64,000 bases of DNA from Pseudomonas sp. GM48 (lineage in GTDB: Bacteria; Pseudomonadota; Gammaproteobacteria; Pseudomonadales; Pseudomonadaceae): assembly GCF_000282335.1 (NCBI RefSeq), contig NZ_AKJM01000075.1, forward strand, positions 43,002-107,001. The letters are read 5' to 3'. Below the pieces are notes generated by a model. The model ran no database searches and was not told where the DNA came from. It saw only the letters and a list, made by a program, of their open reading frames with translations. A program made the position numbers and the translations under genes. This document shows, in pieces, positions 8,235 to 17,605 of this stretch (position 1 is its first letter; every line of letters starts with the position of its first letter).

Positions 8235-9017
8235 GTGACTGTCGCTTCCGTCCAATCGCCACACAGTGTCAAAGACCAGGTCAGTGCTGCCGAGTGGCAG
8301 ACTCGCGTCGACCTGGCGGCCTGTTATCGCCTGGTCGCTCAACAGGGTTGGGATGACCTGATCTTCACCCATATCTCCGCCAAGGTACCCGGCACCGAAG
8401 ATTTCCTGATCAACCCGTTCGGGTTGATGTTTCACGAAATGACCGCGTCGAGCCTGGTCAAGGTGGATCAGGCCGGCAACAAACTGATGGACAGCCCTTA
8501 CGAGATCAATCCGGCGGGTTACACCATCCACAGTGCCGTGCATGAAGTCCGTCACGATGTCGTCTGCGTGCTCCACACCCACACGGCCTCGGGGGTTGCG
8601 GTGTCGGCGCAGAAGCAAGGTGTTTTGCCGATCAGCCAACAGTCGTTGTTTGTGCTTTCCAGCCTGGCCTACCACGCCTACGAAGGCGTGGCGCTCAACC
8701 ATGATGAGAAAGTGCGGCTGCAAGCCGACCTCGGTGAAAACAATTTCCTGATGCTGCATAACCACGGTCTGCTGACTTGCGGCAGCACCATCGCCGATAC
8801 GTTCCTGATGATGTTTACCTTTCAGCGTGCCTGCGACATTCAGGTCATGGCGCAGAACGGTGCCGCTGAGCTGATCGCCATCGAACCGCAGATTCTGGCC
8901 GGCGCCAAAGCCATGATCGCGGGTGTCACCCGAAGTGCTCAAGGAATGGGCGGAGCGCTGGCCTGGCCGGCGCTGCTGCGTAAACTCGATAAACTGGACC
9001 CGGGTTATACACTCTAA
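8235..9017 (+). CDS. Class II aldolase/adducin family protein
   Basis: A 260-residue class II aldolase fold. Zinc-ligand candidates are HTHTASG and LHNHGLL; GWDDLIFTHISAK is the conserved N-terminal loop. I prefer the GTG at 8235 (VTVASVQSPHSVKDQVS), which follows GAGG and fits the family length, over an ATG 84 bases upstream. Substrate is unknown; the family covers sugar-phosphate aldolases and adducin-like proteins. The stop codon TAA touches the ATG of the alpha/beta hydrolase, so the two are translated together. Confidence 0.82.
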   Translation: MTVASVQSPHSVKDQVSAAEWQTRVDLAACYRLVAQQGWDDLIFTHISAKVPGTEDFLINPFGLMFHEMTASSLVKVDQAGNKLMDSPYEINPAGYTIHSAVHEVRHDVVCVLHTHTASGVAVSAQKQGVLPISQQSLFVLSSLAYHAYEGVALNHDEKVRLQADLGENNFLMLHNHGLLTCGSTIADTFLMMFTFQRACDIQVMAQNGAAELIAIEPQILAGAKAMIAGVTRSAQGMGGALAWPALLRKLDKLDPGYTL

Positions 9018-9920
9018 ATGGTACTCGCCGAGATCCCTCTGTGTGTCTGGCGCAAACGCAGCCAGACGTTCGAATTCCACGGCCAGAGCATCCGTTACTG
9101 GACAGCCGGGCAGGGTGAGCCGCTGTTGCTCATTCACGGCTTTCCGTCCGCCAGTTGGGACTGGCATTACCTGTGGCAGCCATTGAGCCAGCGTTTTCGT
9201 GTGATCGCTTGCGACATGCTGGGCTTCGGCGATTCGGCCAAACCGGCAAGACATGAGTACAGCCTGCTGGAGCAGGCGGATCTGCAACAGGCATTGCTTG
9301 AACACCTGAATGTCGATCAGCCGGTGCATCTGTTTGCCCACGATTACGGCGACAGTGTGGCCCAGGAACTGCTGGCCCGGCACTACGAATCGCGGGTGGA
9401 GCTGGCCAGTTGCGTGTTTCTCAATGGCGGGTTGTTTCCGGAAACCCATCGCCCGGTACTGATGCAAAAACTCTTGCTCAGTCCTTTGGGCTGGATGATT
9501 GGCCGGGCCTTCAGTCGTGATGGCCTGGTGAGAAGCTTTCGGCGGATTTTCGGTCCGCAAACCCGTCCCAGTGAAAGCCAGATGGATGATTTCTGGAGCC
9601 TGATCGAAAGCCATCACGGGCCACGGATCATGCACAAATTGATCGCCTACATCCCGGAGCGACGAGTCTGGCGCAACCGCTGGGTGAGCGCGATGCAACG
9701 CGGTGAAGTGCCGCTGCGGGTGATCGATGGCGGGGTCGATCCGATCTCCGGCGTGCACATGGTCGAGCGTTACCGGGAGCTGATCCCGGAGGCGGACACG
9801 GTCGTGTTGCCCGATATCGGCCACTACCCGCAAATCGAGGCTCCCTGCGAGGTGCTCAAGCACTACCTGGCGTTTCGCGATCAGTTGCTTTCTCTGCCGC
9901 GCAAAGTCGCCTGCTCCTGA
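9018..9920 (+). CDS. Alpha/beta hydrolase, MEST / epoxide-hydrolase type
   Basis: A 300-residue hydrolase. The oxyanion loop is HGFPSASWDW (from about residue 40) and the nucleophile elbow HDYGDS carries Asp, not Ser, as in epoxide hydrolases, haloalkane dehalogenases and the MEST group; the closing histidine is in DIGHYPQIE. It probably hydrolyses an epoxide, halide or ester, but the substrate is unknown. It begins at the base after the aldolase stop, so the products may act on related substrates. Confidence 0.82.
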   Translation: MVLAEIPLCVWRKRSQTFEFHGQSIRYWTAGQGEPLLLIHGFPSASWDWHYLWQPLSQRFRVIACDMLGFGDSAKPARHEYSLLEQADLQQALLEHLNVDQPVHLFAHDYGDSVAQELLARHYESRVELASCVFLNGGLFPETHRPVLMQKLLLSPLGWMIGRAFSRDGLVRSFRRIFGPQTRPSESQMDDFWSLIESHHGPRIMHKLIAYIPERRVWRNRWVSAMQRGEVPLRVIDGGVDPISGVHMVERYRELIPEADTVVLPDIGHYPQIEAPCEVLKHYLAFRDQLLSLPRKVACS

Positions 9921-9948
9921 TTCGCAGCATTGAACCTGTCCTGCTTTT

Positions 9949-10060
9949 GTGGCGAGGGAGCTTGCTCCCGTTGGGGCGCGAAGCGGCCCTGAGACGATCA
10001 ATCCGGGATACAGGTTTTACGACTGCTTCGCAGCCGAGCGGGAGCAAGCTCCCTCGCCAC
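9949..10060. repeat. REP pair, GTGGCGAGGGAGCTTGCTCCCG family
   Basis: Inverted copies of a second REP family flank a GC-rich inner palindrome (GCGAAGC/GCTTCGC). A homologous unit lies at 42427-42548. Confidence 0.87.
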
Positions 10061-10203
10061 GGGGATCGCGTCATCCTGTCCGACCCCATCATCATCCCCC
10101 AGCCTTATCGCGCACCATTCAGCCTCCCCCGTGTTCATTGTGACCCGCTGCGCCGTGCCTGAAACTCGGACTCATTGTCCCTTGGCCTGCTGGAGTCCCC
10201 CCC

Positions 10204-11115
10204 ATGAATGAGTCTGTGCGCTTCGAAGATAAAGTCGTGATCATCACCGGTGCCGGTGGCGGCCTGGGACGGGCGCATGCACTGCTGTTCGCCAGACAGG
10301 GCGCGAAGGTGCTGGTCAACGATCTCGGCGGTTCGGCCCAGGGCGAAGGCGCCAACGCCTCGGCCGCCGACCGCGTGGTAGCGGAAATTCGCGAGGCCGG
10401 CGGTATCGCCGAAGCCAACCATGACTCGGTCACTGACGGTGACAAACTGGTCCAGCACGCCCTGGACGTCTTCGGTCGCGTCGACGTCGTGGTCAACAAC
10501 GCCGGGATCCTGCGTGACAAGACCTTCCACAAAATGGATGACGCCGACTGGGACCTGGTTTACCGCGTCCATGTCGAAGGTGCCTACAAAGTCACTCGCG
10601 CCGCCTGGCCACACATGCGCGAACAGAACTACGGCCGGGTGATTTTCACCGCGTCGACCTCGGGTATCTATGGCAACTTCGGCCAGTCCAACTATGGCAT
10701 GGCCAAGCTCGGCCTCTATGGCCTGACCCGTACCCTGGCCATCGAAGGCCGCAAGAACAACATCCTGGTCAACGCCATCGCCCCTACCGGCGGCACGCGC
10801 ATGACCGAAGGCCTGATTCCGCCGCAAGTCTTCGAACAGCTCAAACCGGAGCTGGTCAGCCCGCTGGTGGTGTACCTGGCCAGCGAAAACTGCCAGGAAA
10901 CCTCCGGCCTGTTCGAGGTCGGCGGCGGCTGGATGGGCAAGGTTCGCTGGGAGCGCAGCCTCGGCGCCGGGTTCGATCCACGGGCGGGTTTCTCCCCGGA
11001 AGACGTGGCCGCGCACTGGCAGCAGATTTGCGACTTCGAAGGCGCCGCGCATCCGAAGGACAACATCGAAGCGCTGAAGGAAATGATGGGCAATTTGCAC
11101 AAGTATTCGCTTTGA
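10204..11115 (+). CDS. SDR, multifunctional-enzyme (3R)-hydroxyacyl-CoA dehydrogenase type
   Basis: A 303-residue short-chain dehydrogenase. NAD binding TGAGGGLGRAHA begins at residue 15, NNAGILRDKTF near 98 and the catalytic YGMAK near 163. A long insert after the first strand (VNDLGGSAQGEG) and the ~60-residue C-terminal extension (from about 240) match the dehydrogenase domain of peroxisomal multifunctional enzyme type 2, rather than classical FabG. It probably oxidises a 3-hydroxyacyl-CoA in catabolism of a fatty or steroid-like acid. The DUF1302/DUF1329 genes that follow fit uptake of a hydrophobic substrate. Confidence 0.82.
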   Translation: MNESVRFEDKVVIITGAGGGLGRAHALLFARQGAKVLVNDLGGSAQGEGANASAADRVVAEIREAGGIAEANHDSVTDGDKLVQHALDVFGRVDVVVNNAGILRDKTFHKMDDADWDLVYRVHVEGAYKVTRAAWPHMREQNYGRVIFTASTSGIYGNFGQSNYGMAKLGLYGLTRTLAIEGRKNNILVNAIAPTGGTRMTEGLIPPQVFEQLKPELVSPLVVYLASENCQETSGLFEVGGGWMGKVRWERSLGAGFDPRAGFSPEDVAAHWQQICDFEGAAHPKDNIEALKEMMGNLHKYSL

Positions 11116-11579
11116 CGACGCGTCTTCGGCAGGGCCTGTCCAGGTGCTGTCATCTCCAGGCTTGTGCCTGCGCTTGAAAACCACCGCCCATAAAAAAGGC
11201 CGCTGCAAACGCAGCGGCCAAAGTAAGACGTTGGATCCAGGAGCTACAAATCAACGTCGGTGTACCCGGGGCGACGAACTGAAATGTTCAATTCATCTGA
11301 AGTCTGTCAGTCATGGCGTGGGCCGTTTCTGAGGGGCTTTCAGGCTTTTGCGTGAGAGCCAGACAAGAATAAGCCCTTGGTGTCGTAGGAAAAATACCAA
11401 TTCCGGACATGCACTGTTGCAGCCCGGACAACAGTCAGCATGCGTCTGCTCGTCGTCTGGATGATGCCCCGGTGCCAGTCATCCTTTAGAGGTACACCAC
11501 GAATACCTCCTTGGTGCGCTTATCGACCCCGATGCCGGGCAGTAGGGTGAGGCCTTCTGTCACTCACCGGGGAAGACGC
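11116..11579. other. Long intergenic region before the DUF1302 gene
   Basis: 464 bases without a convincing coding frame. It holds the hairpin listed at 11192-11219. The rest, including the stretch just before the DUF1302 gene, shows no promoter I can support. A small RNA on the minus strand is possible because the hairpin has its T run on that side. Confidence 0.5.
11192..11219 (-). terminator. Orphan minus-strand terminator-like hairpin
   Basis: GGCCGCTGC and GCAGCGGCC pair over a 4-base loop. The A run (AAAAAA) lies on the left, so the T run follows the stem only for minus-strand transcripts, yet no minus-strand gene lies upstream. It could still act poorly as the end of the SDR transcript. 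Confidence 0.6.
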
Positions 11580-13373
11580 ATGACAAAAACAACAATGCGC
11601 GCCATCTTCATACCGCAGGCGCTGGCGGCTGCGGTCGCCTTGGGTTGCTGTGCCCAGGCGCAGGCCATTTCGTTCAATATCGGGGAAATCGAGGGGACGT
11701 TCGATTCCTCGTTGTCGGTCGGCGCGAGCTGGGGCATGCGTGATGCGGATAACGACCTGGTGGGCATCGTCAATGGTGGTTCCGGCCAGGCCTCAACCGG
11801 TGACGACGGGCGACTGAACTTCAAGAAGGGCGAAACCTTTTCGAAAATCTTCAAGGGGATTCATGACCTCGAACTGAAGTACGGCGACACCGGTGTGTTC
11901 GTGCGTGGCAAGTACTGGTACGACTTCGAGTTGAAGGATGAAGACCGCGAGTTCAAGCCCATCAGCGATCACAACCGCAAAGAGGGCGCCAAGTCCTCAG
12001 GCGGGCAAATCCTCGACGCCTTTGTCTATCACAACTACTCCATCGCCGATCTGCCCGGTACGGTCCGTGCGGGCAAGCAGGTGGTCAGTTGGGGGGAGAG
12101 TACCTTCATCGGCAACTCGATCAACAGCATCAACCCGGTGGACGTGTCCGCGTTCCGTCGTCCTGGCGCCGAGATCAAGGAAGGCCTGATTCCGGTCAAC
12201 ATGCTGTTTGCCTCCCAGGGCCTGACAGACAAGCTGACCGTGGAGGGCTTCTATCAGCTGGAATGGGACCAGACGGTCGTCGATAACTGCGGCACTTTCT
12301 TTGGTGTCGATGTGGTGGCGGACGGCTGCAACAAGGGTTACACCGTCGCCAGTCCGGCCATTGCACCGTTGCAGCCGATCGCTGCTGCATTTGGCCAGGG
12401 CTTCGAAGTCGGCAAGGAGGGCGTGATCGTTCCCCGTGGCGGTGACCGCGATGCCCGGGATTCCGGGCAGTGGGGTACGGCGTTGCGCTGGCTGGGGGAC
12501 GACACCGAGTACGGCCTGTATTTCTTGAATTACCACAGCCGCACCCCGAACGTCGGGACCACCACCGCCAGCCTCAGTACACTGGCGAGCATTCCAGGGA
12601 TCGTCGCCGCCGCCAACCGCATCGTCCCCGGCAGCGGTTCAGGCCTCGCCCAGAGTGTGATGCTCGGTCGCGGCCAGTATTACCTCGAATACCCGGAGGA
12701 CATCCGCCTCTACGGCGCAAGTTTCTCCACCACGTTGTCCACCGGCACCGCGTGGACCGGCGAAATCAGCTACCGTCCCAACGCGCCGGTGCAGGTCAAC
12801 ACCAACGACCTGACACTGGCCATGCTCAACCCGATCGCCGGAGGCGCGGCATCGCCGATTGCGACATCGCCCGGGGCCGACAACAAAGGCTATCGCCGCA
12901 AGGAAGTGACGCAGGTGCAGAGCACCCTGACGCACTTCATCGATCAGGTCGCGGGTGCGGACCGCCTGACCCTGGTGGGCGAGGCGGCGGTGGTCCGGGT
13001 TGGCGGTCTGGAGTCGCGTACCAAACTGCGCTACGGCCGTGACTCGGTGTATGGCCAGTATGGTTTCGGCGGTAATACCGATGGTTTCGTGACCTCGACT
13101 TCATGGGGTTATCGCGCCAGGGCCATCCTCGATTACAACAACCTGATCGCCGGGATCAATTTCAGACCCAACCTCTCGTGGTCCCACGATGTCTCCGGCT
13201 TTGGCCCCAACGGTCTGTTCAACGAAGGCGCCAAGGCGATCAGCCTCGGTGTCGATGCGGACTATCGCAACACCTATACCGCGAGCCTCAGTTACACCGA
13301 TTTTTTCGGTGGGGACTTCAACGTCCTCACCGACCGTGACTTCGTGGCGTTGAGTTTTGGCGTGAATTTCTGA
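11580..13373 (+). CDS. DUF1302 outer-membrane protein
   Basis: A 597-residue exported protein. A signal peptide (MRAIFIPQALAAAVALGCCAQAQA after a short Lys-rich start; the cleavage is after AQA) precedes a chain with alternating beta-strand pattern and a C-terminal aromatic residue (VNF), as in outer-membrane barrels. DUF1302 proteins are nearly always encoded before a DUF1329 gene in pseudomonads and are thought to help uptake of hydrophobic substrates. ATG 11580 was chosen over an earlier in-frame GTG because a signal peptide follows directly; a start at 11595 is possible. Confidence 0.85.
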   Translation: MTKTTMRAIFIPQALAAAVALGCCAQAQAISFNIGEIEGTFDSSLSVGASWGMRDADNDLVGIVNGGSGQASTGDDGRLNFKKGETFSKIFKGIHDLELKYGDTGVFVRGKYWYDFELKDEDREFKPISDHNRKEGAKSSGGQILDAFVYHNYSIADLPGTVRAGKQVVSWGESTFIGNSINSINPVDVSAFRRPGAEIKEGLIPVNMLFASQGLTDKLTVEGFYQLEWDQTVVDNCGTFFGVDVVADGCNKGYTVASPAIAPLQPIAAAFGQGFEVGKEGVIVPRGGDRDARDSGQWGTALRWLGDDTEYGLYFLNYHSRTPNVGTTTASLSTLASIPGIVAAANRIVPGSGSGLAQSVMLGRGQYYLEYPEDIRLYGASFSTTLSTGTAWTGEISYRPNAPVQVNTNDLTLAMLNPIAGGAASPIATSPGADNKGYRRKEVTQVQSTLTHFIDQVAGADRLTLVGEAAVVRVGGLESRTKLRYGRDSVYGQYGFGGNTDGFVTSTSWGYRARAILDYNNLIAGINFRPNLSWSHDVSGFGPNGLFNEGAKAISLGVDADYRNTYTASLSYTDFFGGDFNVLTDRDFVALSFGVNF

Positions 13374-13396
13374 TCTGGCTGAAAAGGATGATTTCA

Positions 13397-14764
13397 ATGC
13401 GCAAGATGATTCTGCAATTGGGTGCTCTGACCCTGGGGTTGCTGGCCGCCAATGTGATGGCGGCGGTGTCGCCGGAGGAAGCCGGCAAACTCGGCACCAG
13501 CCTTACCCCGCTCGGTGCCGAAAAGGCCGGCAACGCCGATGGCTCGATTCCGGCCTGGACCGGTGGCATCCCGAAAAACGCGGGTGCGGTGGACAGCAAA
13601 GGTTTCCTCGCCGACCCGTTTGCCAAGGAAAAGCCGCTGTTCGTAATCACCGCAGCGACCGTCGACCAGTACAAGGACAAGCTCTCCGACGGCCAGATCG
13701 CGATGTTCAAGCGCTACCCCGAGACCTACAGGATTCCGGTCTACCCGAGCCACCGCACCGTGGCGTTACCGGCCGAGATATATGAGTCGGCCAAACGCAG
13801 CGCACTGAACGTAACACCGATCAACGACGGTAACGGTCTGGTCAACTTCACCGGCAATCGCTACTACGCGTTCCCGATTCCGAAGAATGGCGTGGAAGTG
13901 ATCTGGAACCACATCACTCGTTACCACGGCGGCAATCTGCGCCGCACCATCACCCAGGCAACCCCGCAGTCCAATGGCGATTTCACTGTGATCCGCTTCA
14001 AGGACGAAGTCGCCGTACCGTCGTTGCTCGGTGATCTGAAACCGGGCAGCGACGATAACGTCCTCAACTACTTCAAGCAGGAAGTGACTGCGCCGGCGCG
14101 GCTGGCGGGCAACGTGTTGCTGGTTCACGAGACGCTCGACCAGGTCAGGGAACCGCGCAAGGCCTGGATCTACAACGCTGGCCAGCGCCGGGTACGGCGT
14201 GCGCCACAGGTGGCTTATGACGGTGTAGGCACCTCGTCCGACGGCCTGCGCACCACCGACAACTTCGACATGTTTTCCGGCGCACCGGATCGCTACGACT
14301 GGAAACTGGTCGGCAAGAAGGAGATGTACATTCCCTACAACAGCTACAAGCTCGATTCACCAGAACTCAAGTACACCGATGTGATCAAGGCCGGGCACAT
14401 CAATCAGGACCTGACTCGCTATGAGTTGCACCGGGTTTGGGAAGTCGTCGCCACGGTCAAGCCGAACGAGCGGCACGTGTACGCCAGGCGCCACATGTAC
14501 ATCGATGAAGACAGCTGGCAAGTGGCGCTGGCCGACCACTACGACGGGCGTGGTCAGCTCTGGCGCGTCGCCGAGGGGCATGCCCAGTTTTACTACGATC
14601 ACCAGGTGCCGGCCTACACCGTCGAAGCACTGTATGACCTGATCGCCGGTCGTTATATCGCCCTTGGAATGAAGAACGAAGAGAAGCGCAGCTTCGAATT
14701 CAACATCGATGCAAAAGCGGGGGACTACACGCCGGCAGCCTTGCGTAGCACGGGGGTGCGGTAG
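13397..14764 (+). CDS. DUF1329 periplasmic protein
   Basis: A 455-residue protein with a signal peptide (about 1-22, ending VMA) and the DUF1329 body, including the N-terminal LTPLGAEKAGNADGSIPAWTGG-type block (key residues GA-KAGN-DGSIP-W). The family has a LolB-like fold and pairs with DUF1302; a role in moving hydrophobic compounds across the periplasm is inferred. AAGGA at 13383-13387 suits the ATG at 13397 better than the ATG at 13388. Only 23 bases separate it from the DUF1302 stop. Confidence 0.87.
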   Translation: MRKMILQLGALTLGLLAANVMAAVSPEEAGKLGTSLTPLGAEKAGNADGSIPAWTGGIPKNAGAVDSKGFLADPFAKEKPLFVITAATVDQYKDKLSDGQIAMFKRYPETYRIPVYPSHRTVALPAEIYESAKRSALNVTPINDGNGLVNFTGNRYYAFPIPKNGVEVIWNHITRYHGGNLRRTITQATPQSNGDFTVIRFKDEVAVPSLLGDLKPGSDDNVLNYFKQEVTAPARLAGNVLLVHETLDQVREPRKAWIYNAGQRRVRRAPQVAYDGVGTSSDGLRTTDNFDMFSGAPDRYDWKLVGKKEMYIPYNSYKLDSPELKYTDVIKAGHINQDLTRYELHRVWEVVATVKPNERHVYARRHMYIDEDSWQVALADHYDGRGQLWRVAEGHAQFYYDHQVPAYTVEALYDLIAGRYIALGMKNEEKRSFEFNIDAKAGDYTPAALRSTGVR

Positions 14765-14785
14765 GTTTCCTACAGGCTCCTACAC

Positions 14786-14815
14786 AAAAGGGTGACTTTA
14801 CGGTCACCTTTTTTA
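14786..14815 (+). terminator. Terminator of the DUF1302-DUF1329 operon
   Basis: GGTGAC and GTCACC pair across a 6-base loop, flanked by AAAA and followed by T6. It lies 22 bases after the DUF1329 stop. Confidence 0.85.
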
Positions 14816-14832
14816 TAGCGGTCGATCAGTGT

Positions 14833-14850
14833 GTTGAATACTTCTTCAAC
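14833..14850. promoter_or_regulatory. Inverted repeat upstream of the LuxR gene
   Basis: GTTGAA and TTCAAC are separated by 6 bases. It lies 56 bases before the regulator's start, followed by an AT-rich TATAAAA stretch at about 14886. It is a candidate operator; no specific binding protein is known. Confidence 0.35.
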
Positions 14851-14905
14851 AAGCGCTCGGGAGGGGTCTAGGGTGGCGCCAGAATTATAAAAAAGGCGCA
14901 CAACA

Positions 14906-17443
14906 ATGACTGCAATGACGCACTGTCCGGACCGCCCCGGCTTCCTGCCCCGACTGTCGTCCCATCATCTGTCCCGCGAGCGGCTGATTGAGCCCATGCT
15001 GGTCTCGACTGCGCGGGTGAAGTTGCTTTGCGCCCCGGCCGGTAGTGGCAAGAGCGCGTTGCTCACCGAATGCCTGCTGCGAGCGCCGGAGCAGTATCGG
15101 GTCTGTTGGCTGCCGCTGGCGGGGGAGTCATTGAGTGCGGCCGATTTTCTGTTGCTCCTGGCGCAGGCGCTGGGCCTGCCCTCGGCGGATGAGCCCGGGT
15201 TGCTGGCGCATCTGGCCCGATTGCAGACGCCGACCTGGCTGTTTCTTGATGACTATTGCCGCGCACCCAACCCGGAGCTCGATCGGATGCTCGATCGCCT
15301 GTTGGCCGTTGCCAGTCCGGCGCTGACCTGGTGGCTGGGCTCCCGTCGACGACCACCCTGCAACTGGCCACGGCTGCTGCTGGATGATGAGTTGTACGAG
15401 TGCGAAGGCCGGGCACTGGCGTTCACCGAGGCTGAAGTCGTGCAGTTGCTCGCTCACGTCGACCCGACCCTGGCTGCACAAACCGCCACAAGGGTGGTTG
15501 AGCGCAGCGGTGGCTGGTGCGCTGGCGTGCGGATCGCGTTACTCAATGGTTGTCCGTGGTCGGGTGAGCAGGGCCGTTCGGCGACGCTGCTCGATTATCT
15601 GCAACACGAGTTGTTCAACACCCTGCCGCCGGAGTTGGTTGAGGTCTGGCAGGTGTTGGTTCATCTGCCACGCTTCAACGCCAGCTTGTGCGAGCATCTT
15701 TTCGGTACGGGTGAGGGCGCGCAGTGGCTGCAAGCGTTGCAGGAAATGGGCTGCTTCATTGAACCCTGGGAAGACTCCGTCGAATGGTTGCGGGTCTTCG
15801 AGCCACTGGCCCGGGCGATGCGTGAAGAACCGACGACGACCGGGCTATCCTGGCATCGCCGCGCCTGCCAATGGTTCAGCGCCAAAGAGGACTGGCAGGG
15901 GGCGTTCGAGCAGGCGTTGCTGGCACAGGAGCACGAGGTCGCGGTCAGCCTGTTGCAGCACTTCAGCTTTGAGCATTTGTTCAAGCGTCAGAATGTCAGC
16001 CTGTTACTCAAGCTGCATGAGCGCCTGGGTGAGCAATTGACCCTGGGGACACCGCAGCGGGTGGGGTTGATCACCGCCGCCCTGCTATTTGCCGGGCGCT
16101 TCGAGCAGGCGGCTGCGTGCATTGGGCAATTGGCGCGATTCACCCCGCAGCCGACAGCGCCCTTGCAGCGGCAACTGCTGGCGCGCTGGCAGGCGCAACA
16201 AGGCTGGTTGCTGCATTTGCAGGGACGCATGCCGGCCGCACGGGCACATTTTATCGAGGCGCTGGACGAACTGGCGGCCGAGGCGTGGCCTGCGCGGTTG
16301 TTGTGCCTGTCCGGGTTGACCCAGCAGGCATTGCTCAATGCCGACCTCGACGGCGCCCAGGCCTACAATCGTGACGCACTGTGCCTGGCGCGGGCACAAG
16401 GTTCGTTGTTGTTTGAAGGTTTGCTGGAACTCGATCATGCACAGTTGCTGGAACAGCGTGGTGCACCCCGGCGAGCCGGGCAGTTGTTGGCCGATATCAA
16501 TGAAATGCTCAGTCGGCAAGCGGATCGACCGACGCCACTGCTGGGGCGAATCGCATTGCGGCGTGGGCGGTTGGCCCTGTGCATGGGGCAAGACGAACTG
16601 GCCGGTGAGTGTTTCCAGGCTGGCCTTGATGATTGCCTGCACAGCCAGGACAAGCACGTTTTGTACGGCTTTCTCGGGCAAGCGCAGATGGCGGCCAATC
16701 AACGCGACTATGCCCTTGCGTTTGATCGTCTGCGTGAGGCCGAGCGGTTGATGCAGCAACGACAGATCCCCGACACGGTTTATCGCGGCGTGCTGCTGCA
16801 AATCAGCAGTCATTTCTGGTTGCAACAAGGGCGCCCGGAGTTGGCACAGGAGGCGCTGACCCGGGTCTTGCGGCATTACCGTGGACCCCGTGCGCGCCAG
16901 GCACCCCCGGCCACGCTGCAACTGATTGCCCGAATCGAATACCAACTGGTGCTGGCGCAGACTTATCTGCATCAAGCGCAAGACCCGCTGGATCGACTCA
17001 AGGAATTGCTCGAAGACGCGCAACGGCATGCCATGCTGGCGTTGGAAACGGAGTTGCAATTGGTGATCTGCGAAGTGGCCGACCTGATTGGCGAGCCCGT
17101 GTTGGCCAGGACGGCACTCGAGGCGGGCCTGGCGCAGGTGAATCGCTGTAACGGGCAGCAGGCATTGCGCGAGTTATGTTTGCGCCAGCCGGATTTGCTC
17201 AGTCGTGTGCGCGAAGAAGTACCGCAGGCCATACTGGCGGCCGATGCAGGTTTGCTGAGCTCTCGAGAACTTGAAGTACTCGGTCTTATTGCACAAGGTA
17301 ACTCCAATCAACAAATCGCCGAACAATTGTTCATTTCATTGCATACGGTTAAAACGCATGCCCGAAGAATTCACAGCAAGTTGGGTGTAGAGCGACGTAC
17401 GCAAGCGGTAGCCAAGGCCAAGGCAATAGGAATTGTCGGTTGA
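14906..17443 (+). CDS. LuxR-family regulator, MalT (LAL) type
   Basis: An 845-residue regulator. A Walker A P-loop (CAPAGSGKS, residues 42-50) and LFLDDYCR Walker B-like strand form a STAND ATPase; the middle is a long helical, TPR-like region; residues 784-845 are a LuxR helix-turn-helix ([25 protein letters not shown], with [12 protein letters not shown] as recognition helix; quoted here as two pieces). Such regulators bind an inducer through the helical region and activate catabolic operons. Its position after DUF1302/DUF1329 suggests it controls that uptake module and perhaps the SDR gene. Confidence 0.85.
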   Translation: MTAMTHCPDRPGFLPRLSSHHLSRERLIEPMLVSTARVKLLCAPAGSGKSALLTECLLRAPEQYRVCWLPLAGESLSAADFLLLLAQALGLPSADEPGLLAHLARLQTPTWLFLDDYCRAPNPELDRMLDRLLAVASPALTWWLGSRRRPPCNWPRLLLDDELYECEGRALAFTEAEVVQLLAHVDPTLAAQTATRVVERSGGWCAGVRIALLNGCPWSGEQGRSATLLDYLQHELFNTLPPELVEVWQVLVHLPRFNASLCEHLFGTGEGAQWLQALQEMGCFIEPWEDSVEWLRVFEPLARAMREEPTTTGLSWHRRACQWFSAKEDWQGAFEQALLAQEHEVAVSLLQHFSFEHLFKRQNVSLLLKLHERLGEQLTLGTPQRVGLITAALLFAGRFEQAAACIGQLARFTPQPTAPLQRQLLARWQAQQGWLLHLQGRMPAARAHFIEALDELAAEAWPARLLCLSGLTQQALLNADLDGAQAYNRDALCLARAQGSLLFEGLLELDHAQLLEQRGAPRRAGQLLADINEMLSRQADRPTPLLGRIALRRGRLALCMGQDELAGECFQAGLDDCLHSQDKHVLYGFLGQAQMAANQRDYALAFDRLREAERLMQQRQIPDTVYRGVLLQISSHFWLQQGRPELAQEALTRVLRHYRGPRARQAPPATLQLIARIEYQLVLAQTYLHQAQDPLDRLKELLEDAQRHAMLALETELQLVICEVADLIGEPVLARTALEAGLAQVNRCNGQQALRELCLRQPDLLSRVREEVPQAILAADAGLLSSRELEVLGLIAQGNSNQQIAEQLFISLHTVKTHARRIHSKLGVERRTQAVAKAKAIGIVG

Positions 17444-17491
17444 TTAAATATCCTGAATCTTTGCTTAACGATTGCATACATGTGCGTTGTG

Positions 17492-17519
17492 TTGTTGGGT
17501 GGGCTGTCTGCTGTAGATT
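17492..17519 (+). promoter_or_regulatory. Candidate sigma70 promoter for the unknown gene at 17606
   Basis: TTGTTG at 17492-17497 and TAGATT at 17514-17519 are 16 bases apart, about 90 bases before the ATG. By-eye assignment. Confidence 0.35.
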
Positions 17520-17605
17520 TGCGCTCAGTGAGTGACGTAAGTCAGATGCAAGTAACCAGCGGGTCGACAGGAAGTTCGATCCGAATAACATGACAGGAGG
17601 TTTTT

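Noticed and set aside
8157..10001. 614-codon open frame on the minus strand across the aldolase and hydrolase genes
   Set aside because: It is the high-GC shadow of two well-supported plus-strand genes and shows no family motif.
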